From positions 1 to 53,389 of the forward strand of contig NZ_JAUFPQ010000019.1 in NCBI RefSeq assembly GCF_030409305.1: a stretch of DNA of 53,389 nt. Reading direction: 5' to 3'. The first letter of the stretch is position 1. The number at the start of each line of letters is the position of its first letter. This document shows, in pieces, positions 28,427 through 37,000 of the stretch. The position numbers and the translations under genes are program-made. This DNA is from Halomonas maura (GTDB lineage: Bacteria > Pseudomonadota > Gammaproteobacteria > Pseudomonadales > Halomonadaceae). The notes under the pieces were generated by a model. That model was given only the letters and a program-made list of their open reading frames with translations, did not search any database and was not told the origin of the DNA.

Positions 28427-28861
28427 TCAGGACAGGCCGTGTTCGGCCTTCAGGCGCTCGAGTTCCTGCTGGGCCTCGACGCGCTCGGTGACGTCCTTCT
28501 GGACGCCGATGTAGTAGGTCAGGTTGTCGTCCTCGTCGTAGAGGGGCGTGATCGAGAGCTCGTTGTAGAACAGGGTGCCGTCCTTACGGTAGTTGCGCAG
28601 CACCTCGCGACAGGGGCGGCCCTCCTCGAGCGCCTGGCGGATGATCTCCAGCGCCGGCTGGTCGCGGTCCTCGTTCTGCAGGAAGCGACAGTCGCGGTAG
28701 AGGATCTCGTCGGCGCTGTAGCCGGTCAGGCGCTCGAAGCCCTGGTTGACGTAGATGAGGATGTTCTCGTCGCCTTCCTGCTCGGCGACCACGATGCCAT
28801 CCGCCGAGGCATCGACGATGCGTTCGAGCAGTTCCGGGCTGATCAAGGGGGATCGTTTCAT
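28427..28861 (-). CDS. Short LOV-domain blue-light photoreceptor protein
   Basis: This 144-residue protein is a single PAS/LOV domain with short helical flanks and no output domain. YRDCRFLQNEDRD is the flavin motif, with Cys58 as the adduct-forming cysteine. YVNQGFERLTGYSADEIL precedes it, and NYRKDGTLFYNELSITPLYDEDDNLTYYIGVQKDVTERV follows. Length and sequence are very close to the P. putida short LOV proteins (PpSB1/PpSB2), which bind FMN and dimerise through their terminal helices. How such proteins signal is not known. It lies alone between the small PA3496-like gene and an MFS permease. Confidence 0.9.
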   Translation of the reverse strand: MKRSPLISPELLERIVDASADGIVVAEQEGDENILIYVNQGFERLTGYSADEILYRDCRFLQNEDRDQPALEIIRQALEEGRPCREVLRNYRKDGTLFYNELSITPLYDEDDNLTYYIGVQKDVTERVEAQQELERLKAEHGLS

Positions 28862-28969
28862 CAGGGCGTTCCTGTCGCGGTGCCTGTCATGGTGCCGGCC
28901 GCTTCGCCGGCTCCCTGTTGCGAATCATCATGGCCAGCCGGGCGCGGGATTTCAACGCCCGGCGCGGCG

Positions 28970-30283
28970 CTACTCCACCTCGGGCAGCCGCCGGGCGCTG
29001 GCGGCGGCGGCCAGGCCGGTGGCCGCCAGCACCGCCAGCAGCGCCGCGGGGCCGAGCCACTGGGCCAGGGCGCCGACCAGGCCGCCCACCGCCAGCATCA
29101 GCCCCCCGGTCAGGGTGTTCGACAGCGCAACGTAGAGCGCCCGGTCCTCGGCCCCGGCCATGTCGACGAGATAGGTCTTGCGTCCCAGGCGGACGCCGGA
29201 ATGCACGATCACCAGCAGCGCATAGACCAGCGCAAAGGGCCAGACGCTCTGGGTCCAGGCCGCCGGCCACCAGGCGAACAGCGCCCCGAGCAGGCAGCAG
29301 GCCGCGGTGCCGAGCCCGCCGTCGCGCATCACCGTACGGCTCGAGGCATCGGCGCGCTTGCCCCAGACGGGGCTGGCCAGCATGCCGGCCACCCCGGAGA
29401 CGACAACCAGCACGCCCAGGCCGCCGAGGGCCGCGCCGCCCTGCCGCTGGCCGAGCAGGGCGACATAGGGCAGGGCCAGGGCGCTGGCCAGCAGCAGCGC
29501 CCGGGACAGGTTGAAGTGCAGGAAGGTGCGGTCCTCGCGCAGCAGCCGCAGGCCGGTGCGGATCGCCGACCAGGCGTTCTCGCCGCCCTCCATGGCCCCG
29601 GGGGTCTCCCGGATGCGCGCCGCGCACAGCGCGTTGACGGCCCAGCCCAGGGCGGCGACCGCCAGCAGGCCGGCCAGGGCCAGCTCCCCGGGGCGGTCCT
29701 CGAGCAGCATCAGCACGCCACCGGCGGCGAGCGTCGCGGCGCCGGCCAGGCCGCCGCTCCAGCCCATCAGGGTGCCGCGGCGCCGCTTGGCGATGGTCTT
29801 GCCCATCACGTCCTTGGTGGCGATCGACGACAGCCCGCGGGCCAGCGACAGCGCCACCAGCACGCCGAGCACCAGGGCCCCGCCGAGGCGGCCATCGCCG
29901 ACCAGGGCCAGCACGGCCAGGGCCGCGGCGGCCAGGGCCTGGAGGAGGCCGCCGGCGACCCAGGCCCACTTGCGGACCGGTCGGCCGCGGATCAGGCCGG
30001 CCACGAACAGCTGGGGCAGCAGGGCCCCGGCCTCGCGGATGGGCACCAGCAGGCCGACCATCCACAGCGGCGCGCCGATCACCCCGAGCAGCCAGGGCAG
30101 CACCAGCCGGGCACTGGCGAGCTCGTCGGCGAGCTTGTTGCCCAGCGCGGCCCAGAGATGCAGGAAGAAGTTGCGCGGCTGCTCCCGGCAGGCCGCCTCG
30201 GGGATGTCGCGGCACATCCGGCTGTCCTCCTCGCCGATGAGCCACTCATAGAGGCGGGACTGGCTGATCTCGGGCTGGGCCAT
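28970..30283 (-). CDS. MFS transporter, substrate unknown
   Basis: This 437-residue inner-membrane protein has about twelve hydrophobic segments in two halves. A soluble N-terminal stretch with CRDIPEAACREQPRNFFLHLWAALGNKLADEL precedes the first membrane segment. GKTIAKRRRGTLMGWSGG and RLGRKTYLVDMAGAEDRALYVALSN recall MFS loop motifs. It belongs to a group of proteobacterial permeases without known substrate. The start at 30283 has GGAGG just upstream. A weak GC-rich hairpin follows the stop. Confidence 0.8.
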   Translation of the reverse strand: MAQPEISQSRLYEWLIGEEDSRMCRDIPEAACREQPRNFFLHLWAALGNKLADELASARLVLPWLLGVIGAPLWMVGLLVPIREAGALLPQLFVAGLIRGRPVRKWAWVAGGLLQALAAAALAVLALVGDGRLGGALVLGVLVALSLARGLSSIATKDVMGKTIAKRRRGTLMGWSGGLAGAATLAAGGVLMLLEDRPGELALAGLLAVAALGWAVNALCAARIRETPGAMEGGENAWSAIRTGLRLLREDRTFLHFNLSRALLLASALALPYVALLGQRQGGAALGGLGVLVVVSGVAGMLASPVWGKRADASSRTVMRDGGLGTAACCLLGALFAWWPAAWTQSVWPFALVYALLVIVHSGVRLGRKTYLVDMAGAEDRALYVALSNTLTGGLMLAVGGLVGALAQWLGPAALLAVLAATGLAAAASARRLPEVE

Positions 30284-30337
30284 CGAACCTCCCTGGCGGT
30301 ATCATGGTGGGATCATTCTTGCGGCAGGCGAGGACCC

Positions 30338-30607
30338 ATGTCACGCATCCGGATTCACTATTGCACCCAGTGCCAGTGGCTGCTGCGCAGCGCCTGGTAC
30401 GCCCAGGAACTGCTCTCCACCTTCGGCGAGGACCTGGACGAGGTGGCCCTGGTGCCGTCCCACGGCGGCGAGTTCGAGATCTTCTGCGACGACGAGAGCC
30501 TCTGGGAGCGCAAGCGCGATGGCGGCTTCCCGGACATCAAGGCGCTCAAGCAGACGGTCCGCGACCGCCTCGATCCCGCCCGGGATCTGGGCCATATCGA
30601 CCGCTGA
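30338..30607 (+). CDS. SelT/SelW/SelH (Rdx) family thioredoxin-like protein
   Basis: This 89-residue cytoplasmic protein starts MSRIRIHYCTQCQWLLRSAWYAQELL. The CxxC at Cys9-Cys12 replaces the CxxU of animal selenoprotein W. GGEFEIFCDDESLWERKRDGGFPDIKALKQTVRDRL follows the family pattern (G-F-E-V, W-RK--G-FP). The family is presumed to act in thiol redox reactions; no bacterial substrate is known. The start was placed just before the beta-strand that leads into CxxC; the frame continues upstream only antisense to the MFS gene. It lies 30 bp before the EamA gene. Confidence 0.9.
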   Translation: MSRIRIHYCTQCQWLLRSAWYAQELLSTFGEDLDEVALVPSHGGEFEIFCDDESLWERKRDGGFPDIKALKQTVRDRLDPARDLGHIDR

Positions 30608-30637
30608 TCCCACCCGCTCCACGGAAGGGGGACGACC

Positions 30638-31534
30638 ATGACGCCGGATCGTCGCGCGATATGCTTCGGGCTGGGGGCCGTGGGCCTGTGGTCCACGGTG
30701 GCCACCGCCTTCAAGGTGGCGCTGCAGCACATGACGCCGCTGGAACTGATGTGGATCGCCTCGCTGGTCTCCTGGGCGCTGATCGGCGCGCTGGTGGTTC
30801 GCCGCGGGCTGCTCGGCGAGGCCCTGCGCGGGGGCTGGCGCACCGCCGCCTGGGCCGGCCTGATGAATCCGGTGGCCTACTACCTGGTGTTGTTCGCCGC
30901 CTACGATCGCCTGCCCGGCCAGGAGGCCATGGCGCTCAACTACACCTGGGCGCTGGCCATGGCGCTGCTGGCCGTGCCCATCCTCGGCCAGCGGCTGACC
31001 CGCATGGACCTCCTGGCGGGGCTGATCGCCTACTCGGGGGTCTGGGTCATCGCCACCCGCGGCCGGGTGTTCGACGTGGCCTTCGCCGATCCGCTGGGGG
31101 TCGGCCTGGCGCTGGTCTCGACCCTGCTGTGGGCGCTCTACTGGCTGCTCAACGCCCGGGATCACCGCGCCCCGCTGGTGGCCCAGTGGCAGAACTTCAG
31201 CGTCGGGGTGCCGGTGCTCAGCGTCCTGGTGCTGTTGGGGCCGGGCCTCCAGTGGGTCGGTGGCACGGGGCTGGCGGCCGGCATCTACGTGGGCCTCTTC
31301 GAGATGGGCATCGCCTTCGTGCTCTGGCAGCTGGCGGTGCATACGGTATCGCGCACGGCCAAGGTCTCGAACCTGATCTTCCTCTCCCCGCCGGTGTCGC
31401 TGGTGCTGCTGCACCTCATCGTCGACGAGCCGATCCTGCCCTCGACCCTGGTCGGGCTGGTGCTGATCCTCGGCGGCCTGGGCCTGCAGCAGTGGCAGAA
31501 GGCCCCGGCCACCCCGGTCGACGCTCAGTCCTGA
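30638..31534 (+). CDS. EamA-family (DMT) transporter
   Basis: This 298-residue protein has about ten hydrophobic segments arranged as two EamA repeats. The first starts FGLGAVGLWSTVATAFKVAL and ends with LTRMDLLAGLIAYSGVWVIATRG. The second ends LIVDEPILPSTLVGLVLILGGL. DMT proteins export or take up small metabolites; the substrate cannot be read from sequence. A GGAAGGGGG site precedes the ATG. Its last 10 bp overlap the convergent tesA. Confidence 0.88.
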   Translation: MTPDRRAICFGLGAVGLWSTVATAFKVALQHMTPLELMWIASLVSWALIGALVVRRGLLGEALRGGWRTAAWAGLMNPVAYYLVLFAAYDRLPGQEAMALNYTWALAMALLAVPILGQRLTRMDLLAGLIAYSGVWVIATRGRVFDVAFADPLGVGLALVSTLLWALYWLLNARDHRAPLVAQWQNFSVGVPVLSVLVLLGPGLQWVGGTGLAAGIYVGLFEMGIAFVLWQLAVHTVSRTAKVSNLIFLSPPVSLVLLHLIVDEPILPSTLVGLVLILGGLGLQQWQKAPATPVDAQS

Positions 31535-32199
31535 CGCGCGGCCAGCTCGATGCCCCGCGCGCGCAGCAGCGGGGCGAGGGCCGGCCAGACGTTGTCGAGC
31601 ATGACCGGCTGGGCCTCGGCGGTGGGGTGGAGGCCGTCGGCCTGCATCAGCGCCTCCTCCAGGGCCACGCCCTGGAGCAGGAAGGGCACCAGCGGGACGC
31701 CATGGCGCTCGGCGAGGCGGTGGAACACCGCGGTGAAGGCGTCGCGGTAGGCCGGGCCGTAATTGGGCGGGATGTCGATGCCGAGCAGCAGCACCTCGGC
31801 GCCGGCGGCCTGGCTCGCCTCGATCATGCCCGCCAGGTTGGTGCGCAGCTGACCGGGCGGCAGGCCGCGCAGGCCGTCGTTGCCGCCCAGCTCCAGCAGC
31901 ACGATCTGCGGGGCATGCTGTCGAAGCAGCTCGGGCAGTCGGGCCGCGCCGCCGCCGCTGGTCTCCCCGCTGATGCTGGCGTTGATGACCTCGGCCTTTC
32001 CCTCCAGCCGCTGGGCCAGCAGACTGACCCAGCCGGCCTCGCGCTCGATGCCGTAGGCGGCGCTGAGGCTGTCGCCCATCACCAGCACCCGCGGGCGCTC
32101 GGCCGCCGTCGCCGGCACGGCCAGCAGTACCAGCAGCGCCCACAGCAGGCACATTGCCAGGGTGTCGTGAGCTCGACCAACAGGGATGCGCTTTCTCAT
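31525..32199 (-). CDS. tesA: Arylesterase / acyl-CoA thioesterase I of the GDSL family
   Basis: This 224-residue secreted hydrolase cleaves acyl-CoA and other esters in the periplasm. A signal peptide (membrane segment CLLWALLVLLAVPATA) precedes the mature enzyme. GDSLS (Ser44), the GGND block, and DGLHP (Asp188, His191) supply the SGNH catalytic residues. GIDIPPNYGPAY is typical of TesA. The start at 32199 has GGAG 8 nt upstream. Its ATG overlaps the ybbA ATG on the other strand within one CATG. This divergent tesA/ybbA pair is also found in E. coli. Confidence 0.93.
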   Translation of the reverse strand: MRKRIPVGRAHDTLAMCLLWALLVLLAVPATAAERPRVLVMGDSLSAAYGIEREAGWVSLLAQRLEGKAEVINASISGETSGGGAARLPELLRQHAPQIVLLELGGNDGLRGLPPGQLRTNLAGMIEASQAAGAEVLLLGIDIPPNYGPAYRDAFTAVFHRLAERHGVPLVPFLLQGVALEEALMQADGLHPTAEAQPVMLDNVWPALAPLLRARGIELAARQD

Positions 32200-32914
32200 G
32201 TCCGACTCCTTGCCAGGATCTTGCCGTCCGATTCTACGCGCCGCCCACCTGACCAAGCGGGTGGAGAGCGGCGAGCGCTCGCTGACCATTCTGAGTGATC
32301 TGGCGCTCGAGGTGTTCCCCGGCGAGAGCCTGGCCATCCTCGGCCAGAGCGGGGCGGGCAAGTCGACCCTGCTCGGCCTGCTGGCCGGGCTCGACGCCCC
32401 CAGCGGCGGCGAGCTCGAGCTGTTCGGCGAGCCACTCGGCCATCTCGACGAGGACGGCCGGGCCGGGCTGCGCGCCGGCCGGGTCGGCTTCGTGTTCCAG
32501 AACTTCCAGCTGCTGCCGACCCTCACCGCCCTGGAGAACGTGCTGTTGCCGCTCGAGCTCGTGCCACACGGCGACGCCGAGTCCCGGGCCCGCGAGTGGC
32601 TCGCCCGGGTGGGCCTCGGCGAGCGCCTCGGCCACCTGCCCAAGCAGCTCTCCGGCGGCGAGCAGCAGCGCGTCGCCCTGGCCCGGGCCTTCGTCATCGG
32701 CGCCGAGCTGGTGTTCGCCGACGAGCCCACCGGCAACCTCGACCCGGCCACCGGCGAGCGGATCATCGACACCCTCTTCGCCCTCAATCGCGAGGCCGGC
32801 ACCACCCTGGTGCTGGTCACCCATGACCACGCCCTGGCGCGGCGCTGCGATCGCTGCCTGGAGCTCGTCGGCGGACGGCTCGAGCCGATCGTAGGCGAGG
32901 AGGCCGGCGCATGA
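32198..32914 (+). CDS. ybbA: ABC transporter ATP-binding protein, YbbA/LolD-like
   Basis: This 238-residue ATPase has Walker A GQSGAGKST at 49-57, signature LSGGEQQRVALARAF, Walker B LVFADEP and the TGNLDPATG block of the MacB/LolD/YbbA subfamily. With YbbP it forms an exporter-like complex whose substrate is unknown. The start at 32198 was chosen over an in-frame ATG at 32186, which touches its own AGGG sequence. Four bases (ATGA) overlap the permease. Confidence 0.9.
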   Translation: MSDSLPGSCRPILRAAHLTKRVESGERSLTILSDLALEVFPGESLAILGQSGAGKSTLLGLLAGLDAPSGGELELFGEPLGHLDEDGRAGLRAGRVGFVFQNFQLLPTLTALENVLLPLELVPHGDAESRAREWLARVGLGERLGHLPKQLSGGEQQRVALARAFVIGAELVFADEPTGNLDPATGERIIDTLFALNREAGTTLVLVTHDHALARRCDRCLELVGGRLEPIVGEEAGA

Positions 32915-35490
32915 CGGCCCAGCGCTATCACGCCCTGCGGCTGTCCTGGCGGGGCCTGCGCCGCGACCTGCGGGCCGGCGACGTGCGGGCGCTGTTCCTG
33001 GCGCTGGTGCTGGCGGTGGCCGCGGCGACCATGATCGGCTTCTTCCTCGACCGCCTGGAACGCGGCCTGACCCGCCAGGCCGGACAGCTGCTCGGCGGCG
33101 ACCTGGTGCTCGAACAGTCCCGACCCTTCGACGCCGCGCTGCGGCAGACCCTGGAGGAGGCCGGGCTCGCGCTCTCCGACCAGGTCGACATGGTGTCCAT
33201 GGTCAGCCACGGCGAGGCCTTCCAGCCGGTCAGCGTCAAGGCGGTGGACGACGCCTACCCCCACTACGGGGTGTCGCGGGTCGACCGCGGCACGGGCAGC
33301 GAGGCGCTGCCCAGCGGCCCCGGCCGGGGCACGGCGTGGGTCGCCCCGCGGCTGGCGCTGCTGCTCGACCTCGAGGCCGGGGACCGCCTGCGGGTCGGCC
33401 GGGCCGAACTCGAGGTGGGCGGCATCATCGAGCGCGAGGCCGATCCCTCGGCGGGCTTCGGCAGCTTCAACCCGCGGCTGATGATGCACGTCGATGACCT
33501 GCCGGCCACCGGCCTGGTGCAGCCGGGGTCGCGCATCGAGTACGAGATCCTGGCCGCCGGCCCCGCCGAGGCCGTGGCGGAGCTCGAGCCGCTGCTCGAG
33601 CGGTTGCGCCGCGATGGCGTCGAGGTGCGCGACGTGCGCCGGGACCGCCCCCGGCTGGGCAGCGCCCTGGCGCGTGCCGACCGCTACCTGAGCCTGGCCG
33701 GCCTGGCGGCGGTGCTGCTGGCCGGGGTGGCCGTGGCCATGGCCACCCGCCGCTACGTCGAGCGTCATCTGGATACCGCGGCGCTGCTGCGCTGCTTCGG
33801 GGCCAGCCAGCGGACCCTGGTGCGGCTGTTCGCGCTGCAGCTGCTGTGGCTGGCGCTGGCGGCCTCGCTGCTCGGGGCGCTGCTGGGCCTGGCCGGCCAG
33901 GCGGCCCTGCTGGCCTTGCTCACCGCGCTGATGCCGGTCGAGCTGCCGCCCCCGGGGCTCGCCCCGCTGTGGCTCGGCGTGCTCACGGCGCTGGCCGTGC
34001 TGGGCGGCTTCGCCGGGCCGACCCTGCTTCGGCTGCGTCGGGTCAGCGCGCTGAAGGTGCTGCGCCGGGAGCTGGACCCGCTGCCGCCCTCGGCCTGGCT
34101 GGTGGTGGGGATGGCCGCGGCGGTGTTCGCGGCCCTGCTGTGGCTGTATTCCGGCGACCCCGGCCTGTCCCTGGCCCTGCTGGTGGGCGGCGGCCTGGCC
34201 CTGCTGGCGCTGTGGAGCCTGGGGGGCGCCCTGCTGGCCCTGCTGCTGCGCCTCTGCGCCCGGTTGCCCCCGCGCGGCGGCGAGGGCGCCTGGCAGGCCC
34301 TGCGCCTGGGCGGGCGACAGCTGGCCAGGCGGCGCAGCACCAGCCTGGGGCAGCTGCTGGCCTTCGCCGTGGCCTTCTTCGCCATGGCGATGATCGCCCT
34401 GGTGCGTGGCGACCTGCTCGGCGCCTGGCAGGCCCAGCTGCCCGAGGACACCCCCAACCACTTCGCCATCAACATCCAGCCCGGCGAGCGGGCGGCCTTC
34501 GAGGAAGCCCTGGTCGGGGCCACCGAGGCGCGCAGCGCCCTCTATCCCATGGTGCGCGGCCGCCTCACCGCCATCGACGGTCGCCCGCCCCGGCAGGCCG
34601 TGCCCGAGGAGGCCCGGGGCGACAACGCCCTGCGCCGCGAGCTCAACCTGACCTGGCGCGAGACCCTGCCCGAGGGCAACCGGCTGGTGGCCGGCGAGTG
34701 GTTCGCGGCGCGACCGTCCGCGGCCCGCCAGGGCTGGTTTTCGGCCGTCGAGGCCGACGGCCGCAGGCCGCCGGTGCCGATCTCGCTGGAGAACGGGCTC
34801 GCCGAGCGGCTGGGACTGGCGCTCGGCGACACCCTGACCTTCCGCATCGGCAGCGACAGCGTCGTCGGCGAGGTGACCAGCCTGCGCGACCTGGACTGGG
34901 ATAGCTTCCGGCCCAACTTCTACGTGATCTTCCCCCCGGGCGTGCTGGAGCGCTTCGGCCACAGCTATATCACCGCCTTCCACCTCGACGACGGCAATCG
35001 GCAGACCCTGCGTCGGCTGGTGAACGACTTCCCGGCGGTGACCCTGCTCGATGTGGAGGCGATCCTCGCCCGGGTCCGCGAGGTGCTGACCCAGGTGACC
35101 CGGGCCGTGGAACTGGTGCTTGGCTTCGTGCTGCTGGCGGGCATCAGCGTGCTCTACGCGGCGCTGACCGCCAGCCTGCCGGTGCGCGCCCACGAGGCCG
35201 GCCTGCTGCGGGTGTTCGGCGCCGGCAACCGCCTGCTGTCCCGGGTGCAGGGCGCCGAGTTCGCCCTGCTCGGCCTGGCCAGCGGGCTGCTCGCCGCGCT
35301 GCTGGCCGAGCTCGCGGTGGCCGGCCTCTACTGGGGCTGGCTGGATCTTCCCCCGCGGGTACACTGGGGGCTATGGGCCTGGCTGCCGCTGGGCGGCGCC
35401 CTCACGGTCGGCGTGATCGGCCACCTGCTGTCCCGGGGGCTGCGCCGCCAGGCGCCGGCGGCGAGCCTCGGCCTGCTGGGCGAGACCTGA
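32911..35490 (+). CDS. ybbP: ABC transporter permease, YbbP-like (FtsX/MacB type)
   Basis: This 859-residue inner-membrane protein has the YbbP layout. One N-terminal membrane segment (LFLALVLAVAAATMIGFFL) is followed by a periplasmic MacB-PCD-like domain. A first FtsX block has four segments from about residue 255. A second periplasmic domain comes next, and a last FtsX block at about 715-850 has VLGFVLLAGISVLYAALTASL and VRAHEAGLLRVFGA. Coupling to ybbA by a 4-bp overlap confirms the pairing. The gene is of normal length and intact. Confidence 0.92.
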   Translation: MTAQRYHALRLSWRGLRRDLRAGDVRALFLALVLAVAAATMIGFFLDRLERGLTRQAGQLLGGDLVLEQSRPFDAALRQTLEEAGLALSDQVDMVSMVSHGEAFQPVSVKAVDDAYPHYGVSRVDRGTGSEALPSGPGRGTAWVAPRLALLLDLEAGDRLRVGRAELEVGGIIEREADPSAGFGSFNPRLMMHVDDLPATGLVQPGSRIEYEILAAGPAEAVAELEPLLERLRRDGVEVRDVRRDRPRLGSALARADRYLSLAGLAAVLLAGVAVAMATRRYVERHLDTAALLRCFGASQRTLVRLFALQLLWLALAASLLGALLGLAGQAALLALLTALMPVELPPPGLAPLWLGVLTALAVLGGFAGPTLLRLRRVSALKVLRRELDPLPPSAWLVVGMAAAVFAALLWLYSGDPGLSLALLVGGGLALLALWSLGGALLALLLRLCARLPPRGGEGAWQALRLGGRQLARRRSTSLGQLLAFAVAFFAMAMIALVRGDLLGAWQAQLPEDTPNHFAINIQPGERAAFEEALVGATEARSALYPMVRGRLTAIDGRPPRQAVPEEARGDNALRRELNLTWRETLPEGNRLVAGEWFAARPSAARQGWFSAVEADGRRPPVPISLENGLAERLGLALGDTLTFRIGSDSVVGEVTSLRDLDWDSFRPNFYVIFPPGVLERFGHSYITAFHLDDGNRQTLRRLVNDFPAVTLLDVEAILARVREVLTQVTRAVELVLGFVLLAGISVLYAALTASLPVRAHEAGLLRVFGAGNRLLSRVQGAEFALLGLASGLLAALLAELAVAGLYWGWLDLPPRVHWGLWAWLPLGGALTVGVIGHLLSRGLRRQAPAASLGLLGET

Positions 35491-35524
35491 TGTCGCCAGG
35501 GACCACCGGGCCAGGGAGGAGGGA

Positions 35525-36949
35525 ATGAAGGAAGCGCTGCGTTACCGGCTGCTGGCCGCCCAGCTGGCGATGGCGCGCCAGGCCGACCGCGCGGTGGTGG
35601 TGGTGATCACCGGCCAGGCGGCCACCGGCAAGACGCCGCTGATCAACGCGCTCAACCACCGGCTGGAGAACCGCCTCACCGAGGTGCATGCCCTGGCGCC
35701 GAGCAGCGAGGAGCGCGCGCGGCCCTACTGGTGGCGCTACTGGCGCCGCCTGCCGGCCCGCGGCCGGGTCGGGGTCTTCGTCCACGGCTGGTACGGCGAT
35801 GCCCTCTTCGGGCGCGCCGACCAGCGCCTCGGCGCCGGCGCCTTCCGCGACCGGCTGGCCCAGATCCGCGCCTTCGAGGCCGAGCTCGCCGCCGAGGGCG
35901 TGGCCCTCGTCAAGCTGTGGCTGGACATCGACCGCGACGAGCAGGCGCGGCATCTCAAGGCGCTGCGCCGGGATCCCGAGCGGGCCTGGCAGGTCAAGGA
36001 CAGCGATTGGCAGCGCCACCTCCAGCATCGCACCCTGGCCGGGCTCGGCGAGCAGCTGCGCCAGGCCACCGAGGCCGGCCATGCGCCCTGGCAGCGGCTG
36101 CCAGGAGGCCCCCGCCAGCAACCGGCGACCGCGCTGAGCGAGCGCCTGGTCGAGGCCATGGCCGGGCCGCTGCCGCGGGTCGACGGGGGTTGCGGCCCCG
36201 CGGCGCCCCGCGCGGAAGCGCTGCCCCGGCTCGCCCAGCTGTCCGGCCCCGCGGGGCCGGGGCTCGCCAAGCCGGCCTATCGGCGCGCCCTGGCCGAGGC
36301 CCAGGCGCGACTGGCCGGCAACGCCCGGGCGATCCATCGCCGCGGCATTGCCGTGGTGCTGGTCTTAGAGGGCCACGACGCCGCCGGCAAGGGCGGCAGC
36401 ATCCACCGCCTGACCTCGGCCCTGGACGCGCGCGACTACCGGGTCCACCGCATCGCCGCCCCCAGCGACGAGGAGCGCGCCCATCCCTGGGCCTGGCGCT
36501 TCTGGCGGCGACTCCCCGCGGACGGGCGCTTCGCCATCTTCGATCGTAGCTGGTACGGCCGGGTGCTGGTGGAGCGGGTCGAGGGGCTCGCCACCCCGGC
36601 CCAGTGGCGGCGCGCCTACGGCGAGATCCGCCGCTTCGAGGGCCAGCTGCTGGCCCATGGCGCCGTGGTCGGCAAGCTGTTCCTGGCCATCGACAAGGAC
36701 GAGCAGCTGCGCCGCTTTCGGGCCCGGGCCGAGACGCCCCACAAGCGCCACAAGCTGACCGAGGAGGACTGGCGCAACCGCGCCCGCTGGGACGACTACC
36801 GCCGCGCCATCGACGAGATGTTCGTCCATACTCATGACGTCGACGGCGGCTGGGCACTGATCGACGCCAACGACAAGCGCCGCGCCCGCCTCGCCGTGCT
36901 CGACCACGTCAACGCCCTGCTCGAACGCCGCCTCGCGGCGCCCGAGTGA
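35525..36949 (+). CDS. pap: Polyphosphate:AMP phosphotransferase (two-domain class II PPK2)
   Basis: This 474-residue cytoplasmic protein has two PPK2 domains. The second (about 260-474) has an intact Walker A GHDAAGKGG near 283-291, FDRSWYGR near 339-346 and the lid EERAHPWAWRFWRRLP. The first (1-230) has the looser GQAATGKTPL at 30-39 and VHGWYGDALF, in which the FDRSWY aspartate and arginine are lost. This active/degenerate arrangement is known for class II PPK2 such as P. aeruginosa PA3455, which phosphorylates AMP to ADP with polyphosphate. It follows ybbP by 34 bp. Confidence 0.92.
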   Translation: MKEALRYRLLAAQLAMARQADRAVVVVITGQAATGKTPLINALNHRLENRLTEVHALAPSSEERARPYWWRYWRRLPARGRVGVFVHGWYGDALFGRADQRLGAGAFRDRLAQIRAFEAELAAEGVALVKLWLDIDRDEQARHLKALRRDPERAWQVKDSDWQRHLQHRTLAGLGEQLRQATEAGHAPWQRLPGGPRQQPATALSERLVEAMAGPLPRVDGGCGPAAPRAEALPRLAQLSGPAGPGLAKPAYRRALAEAQARLAGNARAIHRRGIAVVLVLEGHDAAGKGGSIHRLTSALDARDYRVHRIAAPSDEERAHPWAWRFWRRLPADGRFAIFDRSWYGRVLVERVEGLATPAQWRRAYGEIRRFEGQLLAHGAVVGKLFLAIDKDEQLRRFRARAETPHKRHKLTEEDWRNRARWDDYRRAIDEMFVHTHDVDGGWALIDANDKRRARLAVLDHVNALLERRLAAPE

Positions 36950-37000
36950 GGGGCGCCCGGAGGGCGCATCGCATCATCGATCACAGAGGAGGTGACAGCC

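Noticed and set aside
31525..35364. A 1279-codon minus-strand frame that contains tesA
   Set aside because: Only its last 225 codons are tesA. The upstream part is antisense to ybbA-ybbP, and the true start is at 32199 after a signal peptide and a ribosome-binding site.
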